From assembly GCF_003086295.3 (NCBI RefSeq), contig NC_092048.1, positions 43,772,425-43,836,424 on the forward strand: 64,000 bases of DNA. The letters run 5' to 3'. Each line of letters starts with the position of its first letter. Positions within the stretch are counted from its first letter, which is position 1. This stretch comes from Arachis hypogaea. Lineage: Eukaryota; Streptophyta; Magnoliopsida; Fabales; Fabaceae. Positions 32,386-42,096 of this stretch are shown piece after piece. The notes under the pieces were generated by a model that saw only the letters and a program-made list of their open reading frames with translations, was not told the origin of the DNA and did not search any database. A program made the position numbers and the translations under genes.

Positions 32386-32423
32386 GTTGCTTGGGGACAA
32401 GCAACAATTTAAGTTTGGTGTTG
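32386..32423 (+). promoter_or_regulatory. Hairpin and polypurine-tract motif at the 3' LTR border
   Basis: GTTGCTT (32386-32392) and AAGCAAC (32399-32405) form a 7-bp stem with loop GGGGAC. AATT and then TAAGTTTGGTGT (32410-32421) follow, and the LTR starts at 32424 after TG. The motif is less purine-rich than usual, but its position is right for plus-strand priming. Confidence 0.7.
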
Positions 32424-34151
32424 TGATGAGCGGATAATTTATACGCTTTTTGGCATTGTTTTTAGTATGTTTTTAGTAGGATCTAGTTACTTTTAGGGAT
32501 GTTTTCATTAGTTTTTTTGTTAAATTCACATTTCTGGACTTTACTATGAGTTTGTGTGTTTTTCTGTGATTTCAGGTATTTTCTGGCTGAAATTGAGGGA
32601 CTTGAGCAAAAATCAGATTCAGAGGTTGAAGAAGGACTGCTGATGCTGTTGGATTCTGACCTCCCTGCACTCAAAATGGATTTTCTAGAGCTACAGAACT
32701 CAAAATGGCGCGCTTCTAATTGTGTTGGAAAGTCGACATCCAGGGCTTTCCAGCAATATATAATAGTCCATACTTTGGCCAAGAATAGACAACGTAAATT
32801 GGCGTTCAACGCCAGCTTTCTGCCCAATTCTGGCGTCCAGCGCCAGAAAAGGATCCAAAACCAGAGTTGAACGCCAAAAATGGCACAAAACCTGGCGTTC
32901 AACTCCACAAATGGCCTCTGCACGTGTAAAGTTAAAGCTCAGCCCAAGCACACACCAAGTGGGCCCCGGAAGTGAATTTATGCATCAATTACTTACTCAT
33001 GTAAACCCTAGTGACTAGTTTATTATAAATAGGACCTTTTACTATTGTATTAGACATCAAGGGATTGTATTTTGATCCTGTGATCACGTTTTGGGGGCTG
33101 GCAATCTCGGCCATGCCTGGACCTACACTTATGTATTTTCATACGGTAGAGTTTCTACACTCCATAGATTAAGGTGTGGAGCTCTGCTGTTCCTCAAAGA
33201 TTAATGCAAAGTACTACTGTTTTCTATTCAATTCATCTTATTTCGCTTCTAAGATATCCATTCGCACCCAAGAACGTGATGAAGGTGATGATTATATGTG
33301 ACGCTCATCACCATTCTCCCCTATGAACACGTGCCTGACAAATACTTCCGTTCTACATGAAATAAGCTAGAATGAATATCTCTTAGATTTCCTCATCAGA
33401 ATCTTCGTGGCGTAAGCTAGAATGATGGCGGCATTCAAGAGAATCCGGAAAGTCTAAACCTTGTCTGTGGTATTCCGAGTAGGATTCAATGATTGAATGA
33501 CTGTGACGAGCTTCAAACTCGCGATTGCTGGGCGTTAGTGACAGACGCAAAAGAATCAATGGATTCTATTCCGACATGATCGAGAACCGACAGATGAATA
33601 GCCGTGCTGTGACAGAGCATGTTAGCATATTATTTACTGAGAGGAGGGGATGTAGCCACTGACAACGGTGATGCCCTTGCATAAAGCCAGCCATGGAAAG
33701 GAATAAGACTGATTGGATGAAGATAGCAGGAAAGCAGAGGTTCAGAGGAACAAAAGCATCTCTATTCGCTTATCTGAAATTCTCACCAGTAATTTACATA
33801 AGTATTTCTATCCTTCTTTCATTCTATTAATTATTATTCGAAAACACCATTATCAATTTATATCTGCCTAACTGAGATTTGCAAGGTGACCATAGCTTGC
33901 TTCATACCAACAATCTCCGTGGGATTCGACCCTTACTCACGTGAGGTATTACTTGGACGACCCAGTGCACTTGCTGGTTAGTTGTATCGAAGTTGTGAAC
34001 CATGGTATTGGCACCATGTTCTTGGCGCCATTGCTAGGGAAAGAAAGAGCCATGAGTTTTACATAATCAAAGTGTAATCACGATTACACGTACCAAGTTG
34101 CTCACGTTGTCAGGGATCGTTTGAGCCTGGACATCACAATTTCGTGCACCA
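32424..34151 (+). repeat. 3' LTR of the FIDEL/Feral-like element
   Basis: 1728 bp, the same length as the 5' LTR, with about 30 differences by eye. The 31-bp palindrome array is preserved (GGCG at 32801, 32832, 32863 degenerate, 32894), as are the primer-site-like copies near its 3' end. Followed by the ATAAC duplication. Confidence 0.9.
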
Positions 34152-34156
34152 ATAAC

Positions 34157-35238
34157 AGAGTTACAACAAGCTTATCAGCATATGGCGGAGGAAAACCAAC
34201 GAATGGAAAATCAAATAGTCGAGTTAACAAATGCTTGGATTGAAAATAATGATAATGAGCAATGGGAAGACGATGAAGAAAATTCTGACCCAACACACAT
34301 ATATGAAAATCAACAACCAGAGAAAAACCAACAAAACGATGACGATGACAAATTGGACAACGCTGCTAGACCATTCATAGCTGACATGATGAATTTTATG
34401 CTGCCTAGAAACTTCACGTTACCACTCACATTGACTCCCTACGATGGCATGGGAGATCCTAAAAAAAATGTCAAGATATTCTAATCTATGATGATAGTGA
34501 ACAGTGCTTCGGATTCTATTTCATGTCGTTGTTTTCCTACATTTTTTAGACGGTCCTACACTTGATTGGTTTTCATCTTTTCATGTAGATTCAATTTCAC
34601 ACTTTTATGAGCTCGCCAAACAATTCGAGTATCAGTTCGCTGCATCTTCCATCTATTTACATGATTTCGACTATCTGAACACCGTCAAAGAAGGGCAGCA
34701 CAAAAGTTTAAAGGACTATATCACACACTTCACTAAAGTAGCAATGAGCTTTCCAAACCTCCATCCTAAGGTGCATCTGCATGCTATAAAGAGCGGACTT
34801 TGCCCGGAAAAGTTCCAAGAAGCCATTACAGTGGCCAAACTTAAAACCTTGGCCGAGTTTAGGGAGAAGGCTAAGGGTCTAATAGAAATTGAAGAACTGT
34901 GCCAAACTCAGAAATCTGAAAAGAATTTAAACAATAAAGATGAAGAAAAAGTTCAGGACAACAAGAAACCTTTTTGGTTGGCGCCGCGCTACGATTCCTA
35001 TACTCAATTGAACACCAAGAGGGAGGAAATCATCAAGGAAATACTAAATACCAAGCTAATCAACCCTCCTCGAAAGGCCGGAACCTACCAAGATACAAAG
35101 GATGTGGACAAGACAAAGTACTATACTTTTAACCAGAAGCATGAGCACACTACTGATGAGTGTATCGTAGCCAAAGACTTGTTCGAGTGCTTAGCTTGCC
35201 AAGGACATCTGGACAAATACATATTGGTCATTTTATAA
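34157..35238 (+). pseudogene. gag of the Tat-like element, 3' fragment
   Basis: Structural protein that would package element RNA. After the insertion the frame runs through an acidic, Asn/Gln-rich segment to a stop at 34482-34484, continues past it, then shifts near 34545. The retrotransposon gag domain is clear in 34504-35238: LDGPTLDWFSSF, FEYQFAASSIY, SLKDYITHFTKVAMSFPNLHPKVHLHAIKSGL, EFREKAKGLIEIEEL. A truncated knuckle-like tail (YYTFNQKHEHTTDEC) ends the fragment. Protease and polymerase are absent, so the element is truncated here, and one nonsense and one frameshift mark it as dead. Confidence 0.8.
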
Positions 35239-36013
35239 TTCAGTATATATATAGTTGGTCAAATTACATATTGTATAGATATAGTTGGTCATTTTATAAT
35301 GTATAACTATCTGTTACTTCTGACTCTGAAAAAAAATTCAAGTTTTAACTCCTATGTTATCTTGGAGGGCTATACTTTATATTAATTTTTTCAACATCAA
35401 AAGTTCCGGTAATAATTTTTTAGATGCTAATGAGTCAAAGGATAATTTTTAATAAATTTTTAAAAATAATCTAATATTCCGTTTTAAATTCATAAGTTTA
35501 TAAAAATATAATTTTTCTAAAATTTGAACTAAAACACAAAAATTGAATTTCTAGTCTTCTTCGTTTTGATTTTTTTGATATTTTATTTGACTCCAAATGG
35601 AGAGTATTTCCTTATTAACATTTATGTTTTAAAGTTAGTATAAACAATTAACTTAAAAGTAGTAAATGTCAATAATCTGTTATAAGTAATAAATCGAATC
35701 AAGCTGATTCGATTTATATTGTTCTATACTAGTTCAATCACATTGATTCGATTTGGTACTATAATGTATGATTTGAATTTAACTAATTCGATTTATATTT
35801 AAAATAATATTTCCATATAATTCGAACCCATGTGTTTCGATTTACTACTCTATTGTATAATTCGAATTAGAGACATTCATGTAATATTATTTGATTTGAG
35901 TAATTCATATAATATTGACATTGGTTTGGTTTATATAAGTGTTTTACCTAAATAAAAATATAAATTTATATAGCTCCAATTTCAAAATTTTTTTATATTA
36001 AAACACATATCAA
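35239..36013. other. AT-rich stretch with ATTCGATTT repeats
   Basis: No gene. Bases 35690-35900 contain several scattered copies of ATTCGATTT and its complement, forming loose inverted repeats. They may be a decayed MITE. Confidence 0.35.
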
Positions 36014-36167
36014 TTTTTTTTCTCCAAAATAGTAATGTATTCATTTATTAGTAAAATCAATACATAAAATAGGAGGGTCCTACATTAGAACAACCAGCAT
36101 AAACTAAATGCGATACCCAATTGAAATTATTAATAAAGTTAACAACTTAAAAAAGAGATGAAAGGTT

Positions 36168-39100
36168 TTAGCATCTTCAACTCCTTTAGAATTATTCTAC
36201 CAATTCCATGGCTAATGTGCTAATAAGGTCAAGAGTGCTTTCCTTATTTTCAAAAATTTATAGGTTCTTATTTACCCATAGTCTCCACATAATTATTGCT
36301 GTCAATGCCATACTTTTCTTCCGTTCTCGTCTCCGACACAATTCTTCCACTAATTTTAACCACTACCTCCGGGGCTCATTTTCCCTTGTTCCTTGCCTCC
36401 ACCAATCTCCGAATCCAGCTTTTCTCCATGTGTGCATTGCCTGCAGACATTCAATTAAGCAATGGATAATTATTTCTCCTAAGTTCGGACATCTGGGACA
36501 ACTTTCATTTATGACCGAAAAATGGCAATAGAGCTTTTGTTGCATAGGGAGGACACCGTGAAGGGCCTTCCACAAGAATATTCGCACTTTTGCTGGGCAT
36601 TGAAGCTCCCACAAGTTTGTCTAAAGGCTTTTTTGTTTGCAGATTTCAGGGAGATGTTCTGCCGGTGGATGGTAGAAATGAAAAGTCACCGTATATTGTC
36701 CTTTGGAGTTGCGGCTCCAGGTAATGTAGTCTTCCTCAGATTCTTCTATTTCTGTTTGCATGATTGCTAAGGCTATGTCTTCCCTGAAATAGTTTCTGAT
36801 GAGTTCTGCATTGCATTACCTGTTGTTGTTGAGTAATTGATTTACCCATCTTAAATCTAATTGAGAGTCGATTTGTTGATGGATTGAGATTTGGTTGAAT
36901 AGTTTGAGGCATGACTCCTCATAAATGTTGATTGATATCTCTCTGCCCACTCTCTACCTTACTCCTTTCTCTAGTACTTTCCTACTTTTCAATAGGCTTC
37001 TTCAGGCCCATGATGGGTTCTGTCCCGGTTCTAGTTCTAGAAAGATGAAAATCTATAATACTTGCTTTTGTATATCTTGCTCACTAGAGAATTAGGCTTT
37101 GTTAACAATCTCCAATCTTGTTTAATCAACATAGCTAGATTGAAGGCTTTTAAGTTCTTAAAGCCTATTCCTCCTATCTTCTTGTCCCGACAAACTATGT
37201 CCCATTTTATCCACCTCTGTTTTCTTTCCTCACCGCGTTGTCCCCACCAAAAATCCATGATTTTCCCCTGCAGCTCATCAATCATTGTGTCAGGGAGTTT
37301 GAAACAGCTCAATGTGTAGATTGGGATAGCTGTAGCCACTGCCTTTACTACCACATCCCTTCTGCTCAGTGACAGTAAAGATCTTTTCCAGGATTGCAGC
37401 CTCTTCTGTCCCTTATCCTTAATGTATGCAAACGTCTATTTCTTGGACCTATGTACCACTGCTGGCAGACCTAGATACCTGTTTTGATTACCCACATGAG
37501 AAATTTGTAGAGTCTGTGCTAGTGAATCTCGGGTCTAAGTTGGAGTGTTTGAACTAAAGTAAGCGGAGGATTTATTTAAATTCACTAGTTGCCCACTAAT
37601 GTCGCCATAGACTTCCAGCACCTCAAGTAATCTCTAGCATTCCTGTTGTGTTGCCTTACAAAAAAGAATCGAATTATCTGCAAAGAATAGGTGGTTGATT
37701 TTAGGACATCTTGAATTAAGTCTTACACCAGATATCTCTTGTCTTTGTTCTCCTCTGTGGAGCAGATGGAAAAATCCTTCTGCATAAATTAGAAAAAGAT
37801 AGAGGGAGAGGGGGTCCTCTTGATGCAAGCCCCGGGATGGTTTAAAAAAATCATATGGTTGACCTTCCACAGTAACAGTGTAGGATGCCGTAGTGACACA
37901 TTCCTTTATCCAACCGATCCATTTATCACATAACCCAAGTCTTTCCATAAGGTCCCAGACAAAACACAATTTTACTCTATCATATGTCTTGCTCATATCC
38001 AGTTTTACTGTCATTTCGTAATCACGATGGCGCTTGTTCTTCAAATAGTGCATAAACTCTTGACCTATGAGCACATTATCGCTGATTAGTCTGCCTTTAA
38101 TAAATACACTCTGATTGTCACTAATGATTCCATTGAGGATCCCTTGCATCCGGTGAATTAAGGTTTTGGAGATAATTTTGTAGAACACACGGCTCAGGCT
38201 AATTGGCCGTATTTGTGTCATGTTTTTTGCGTTCTGTATCTTGGGAATCAGGCATATCTGGGTATGGTTCATAGCTCGCAGCAACCCCCCTACGAAGAAA
38301 CTTGTGGTTGCATCAATTACATCCATCTTGATTATTTTCCAAAAGTGTTGGAAGAATTTGGCTGTGAAACCATTTTCTCCTGGCGCTGAGAAGGGATTGA
38401 TGGAAAAAGTGGCTATCTTGATCTCTTTCTCCATTACTCTTCTTGTAAGTGTTCTATTTGTGCCCTCATTCACCTTTTTGCTCATAGATTAAAGTTTGAT
38501 ATTAGCATCTCTCGGGTTTGAGGTTGTGAATAGATTTTCAAAGTACTCTTGGACTATCTGGGCTATTTTTTTTGCCATGATTTATACTGTCATGCAATTT
38601 GTTAATTCGGTTTTTTCTTATTCTGTACTGAAATTTTGTATGGAAGAATTTCGTACTCTGGTTACCCCATTTTAGCCATTGGACTATTGATTTCTCCTTC
38701 CAATATCTTTCTTCCATCACATAGGCCTCGGTCAATTCTTCCTCTAGCTCCAGAATTTTCCGTCTATCCACCTCCCTTCCACCTCCTTTTGCTGTATCCA
38801 ATTTCTCCTTTAGGTCTATTATGAATTTTTTAGAGTTGTGTATACTGGATTTTTGTCACTCTGCCAACATATGTCTACATCTTTTCAGCTTGCAATGCAG
38901 TTTAAACATTGGGGACCCTTGTATTCTAGTCCGCCATGCTTCTTTTACAATATTTGTCACTTTCTCGCTTTCACACCATCATTCTTAGAACCGGAACCTT
39001 CTTTTTGCTCTTCTCACCTCACTATTAGAAACTAGCATAATTGGGCTGTGATCTAAGCCTGTATCCTCCAAGTGAATAATGGAAGCTCTTGGGTAGTTGT

Positions 39101-39790
39101 TTTTTAGGGAAAGTGACTGCAAGCCTCTGTCTAGTCTTTCACGAATAAAATGACCTCTGAATTGTCTATTGCTCCATATGAATTTCCTCCCTACATATCC
39201 CAAGTCAACCATCTCACCTTCGTTAATGAAACTATTGAAGGAGTTAATGGAGGAAGTTGATTTCATTCTCCCCTTCTTTCTCATGAAAAGTTGAGATTGC
39301 ATTAAAGTCACCAATTGCCAAGAAAGGTTTATTTGTTTCTCCTTTTAATTCTAGTATTTTCTTGAATTGTTCAGTTCTTGTATTTTCCTCGGCATGCAAA
39401 TGTATTGCTACAACTTTCCAAATTTTCTATAGAATTGGATCTGCCCAAGTGAACATGATTAAGTAGTCTTTTGTATGCAAAATATTTACTTCCACATTGT
39501 CCTTTCAAGCAAGAACAAGGCCTCCTACTGTGCCTCTCGACTCCACACAATAGATTTGCTTAAAACCAATCTTGCCACAATGCTCTTTAACTACCGAGAT
39601 AATATTTTTTGTTTCACATAAAAATATTACCTCGAGAGAATGGGATTTACAAATCCCTTTTATGCTATGAATTGTCAGAGAATCTTTTAAACTCCAACAG
39701 TTTCACATCATCATCTTTACGGACACTCGGGTGTTAATTGTGGGGTGGCACCCTCTCCTTTATTAGATTCTCCTCTTTTTCTGGGTATTG
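36168..39790 (-). pseudogene. LINE ORF2 of the reverse copy
   Basis: Encoded endonuclease, polymerase and zinc-binding domains in several frames. The ATG equivalent to 8183 of the forward copy reads ATA. The endonuclease C-terminal part is at 39314-38985; the linker at 38801-38538; the polymerase at 38485-37634 is the longest intact piece, with LDMSKTYDRVKLCFVW, GLHQEDPLSLYLF and FFADNSILF. Catalytic FADD is changed to FADN and GLRQGDPLSP to GLHQEDPLSL, so the enzyme would be inactive even without stops. zf-RVT is at 36614-36363. It ends at TAA 36168-36170. Confidence 0.8.
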
Positions 39791-39849
39791 TTTCTTGTGA
39801 TTGCTTGGAATTCTAGGTTCTTTTGATCTTCTTTTAGCACCTGCCACCT

Positions 39850-40979
39850 TAATGAAGCTTCTTCCATCCTATTGTTTCATAGTAGTCTTTTATTCCGTTG
39901 TTGTTCTGATTGCTGATTTGTTGCCCCAAAAACAAAGTTTGTTGGTAGGTCTTTTATACTTGCTTTTTCTCCCTGTATTCGGTCATTGGACATTCCTTGC
40001 ATCACCTCAGAATTTCGGTTGTAGCATGCAGATTCTTTAATAAGAATAAGAGATTGTGAATTAGTGCTACTCTCTAGCTCCTTATTCTCACCTTCGCAGA
40101 TTCTTCTTCCTTTGGACTTCATTGAGAGACTAGAAAGATTGTTGATGAAATTTATTGGAATCGGTTGTTGTGACCTTGAATGTCCACTTCGTTCTCCTGT
40201 ACCTGTGTTTTGATCCTTTTTATCTCTCACTATTGTTTCTCTTTTTCCTCCTTGGTCAGATTTTAGCCAATCACCCCATTTTTCTTCTTTAACTTCTCCT
40301 CTAATTGAATCTTCAATTTGGATGGTGCATCCTCGTGTTTCATGGCCTATGTATCCACAATAATTGCAAAAGTTACCAATTTTTTCGTACTTGAGTGAGA
40401 CCTCCAGCACCTTTTTGTTGGGGTCGGCAATCTTGAGTGTTCTCTTAAGTGGTTTTGTAATGTTGAGACTTATTTTGGACTTTTATAATGCAGTTCTCCC
40501 TGCCTTTCACATAGAAGAAATCAACATTCAAGACGTTCCCAATAGCACTCTCCAATTTTCGTCCCAGTTTTTTTGTTTTGTAGTGCTCCGGTAATTCCTA
40601 TATTTGGATCCAAATTGGGACTTTTGAAAATTTTGAATCTTCTATAACTTCATCCTTCTTTTACCATTTTAGATTTAATATGTAATTTTTAAGCAGTCAT
40701 GGTACTCATCTTTCGATTCTGACGACATCTTTTTCTTCTTCAAAAAACAATTGGAAAAGATTTCTTCCTGTGTCCACAACTTTAAATCCTTTTGGACGTC
40801 TCCATATTGCTTGAATAGCAGGTTCAATTGTGCCAATGAAAAAGGCTGTCTGCCAAGAGTCTTCCTATCAAGCTTTTTGAACACTTTTCCACCTCTACTT
40901 GTATATCCTTCTCATCGATTGTGATTATTGCGTCTTCCATGTCAGTTTTGTCTTCTGTTGTAGCAGCATTGGCTGCCAT
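39850..40979 (-). pseudogene. LINE ORF1 (nucleic-acid binding protein) of the reverse copy
   Basis: ATG at 40979 opens MAANAATTEDKTDMEDA. The next segment resembles the DUF4283 domain of plant LINE ORF1 and is frameshifted near 40850. A CCHC-type knuckle, CNYCGYIGHETRGC, lies at about 40370-40330 in the piece 40410-39877, followed by a basic, Ser/Gln-rich tail. ORF1 proteins coat element RNA. The distance to ORF2 is under 100 bp, as in complete plant LINEs. Confidence 0.7.
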
Positions 40980-41191
40980 CCTGAGACTTGATCACTCACA
41001 CTCACTCTCACTGGTTGAAACTTTATTGCTCACGCACGCTGGCAGGTTAAGTTTTGATTACTCACTCACAGGTTGAATCTTGCTTGATCACTCACACTCA
41101 CTCTCACAAGTAAGAATTAGGATTACCCTACTAAACCCTAGCAGAGCACTTCTAAACCCTATGGTCCCTATGGTCACTTTTTTACATTTTT

Positions 41192-42096
41192 AAACACGTC
41201 AAATTTAACATTAGTTTATATATATTTTTTAATTAATTTTTAAATAATATAATATTTATCCCACTGTAGTTTCAATTAATTTCTGTAATTTTGACACCAT
41301 AATCAACGGTATTGTTTGTTCCACGCTTGAGAAAATCGCATTCAGGTCTTTCTTTTTCAACTTATAATTTTTTCTCTTTTTATTTTATTTTTTTAATGTG
41401 TGAATTTCGCTGTTTGAGCTTTAGTTCAGTTAATTCTTAGTTGTAATTCTTTTTGCTGTCAGATCATGTTAATGTGCGTGATGTTTTTTTTTTTTAATTT
41501 TTTATTCTCAAATTCATGTAATGAAAGATAATGTAGAGGGTGGCTGACGGTGCTTGTGGTGGTGGGAAAGGGAGTGGAGGAGGGTGAGTGTGGGACTGTG
41601 GGATGGGGCGGAGCAGGAGGAGGTGAAGATGAGTGCAAGGATAATTTTGGTATTTTATATTAAAACAAACCATATTAAGGGGGTTAATATATATTGAAAA
41701 ACCAAGGAGGAATTGGGTGTAGTTTAGGCAAATCTGGATTTGTAAGTATAATTTCTCAGAAATAAAGATTGGCTTAAGTCAACAATGTGTAAAGACAAAA
41801 GTTAATTCTTAGAGGACTTGCTAGTTTTGTGTCCAAGATTTGGAACCAATCTCCTGCATGACACGGCTCATGACTTGATGCATATTGCATGATTTTAATT
41901 TCCACACGGAATGTGGAGTGTGGACCACTCCTTTCTGCATCATGTGTGGAATTTGGGAGTGAGACTCAGCAATGCATGAGAGTCAGTCAACTCCTGTAAT
42001 GGAGCCTGAGCCTTACTTAACTGTTGTGTTTTGGCTAGTGAGTTCATCACTAAGAATCATTCTCATTTCAGAATAGTTAAGACTCCACAAAATCCT
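41192..42096 (+). other. Upstream region of the first receptor kinase
   Basis: About 900 bp without a gene. It contains T-rich tracts (41390-41510), a G-rich patch (41535-41640; GGTGGTGGGAAAGGG) and promoter DNA nearer the start. The frame of the downstream gene is open from 42031, but only a non-ATG codon lies there. Confidence 0.4.

Larger units (their letters stand above)
22646..34151 (+). mobile_element. FIDEL/Feral-like Ty3/gypsy element, non-autonomous (11,506 bp), TSD ATAAC
   Basis: Complete element with two 1728-bp LTRs (22646-24373 and 32424-34151), a tRNA-Asp primer-binding site, leader, gag-protease, an env-position remnant and a polypurine tract. It is flanked by a perfect ATAAC duplication (22641-22645 and 34152-34156). 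I count about 30 LTR-LTR differences by eye (under 2%), so insertion was recent. There is no reverse transcriptase, RNase H or integrase, so it needs a partner. I recognise the LTR as the peanut FIDEL/Feral type; gag-pro without pol fits the non-autonomous partner (Feral). It sits in the gag of a Tat-like element and itself carries a nested solo LTR. Confidence 0.85.
36014..41191 (-). mobile_element. LINE (same family), reverse copy with ORF1 and ORF2
   Basis: The T tract at 36014-36021 is the poly(A) end; the 3' UTR, zf-RVT, polymerase, endonuclease and ORF1 follow leftward in sense. This copy is longer than the forward one because it keeps ORF1 and a 5' UTR of repeated GAGTGAGTGTGAG. AAACACATATCAA left of the T tract and AAACACGTCAA near 41192 may be a decayed target duplication, which would place the 5' end near 41191. 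Both ORFs are broken. Confidence 0.75.

Noticed and set aside
42031..42096. N-terminal extension of receptor kinase 1
   Set aside because: The first codon there is TTG, and the extension would put 22 residues before a clear signal peptide; ATG 42097 is better.
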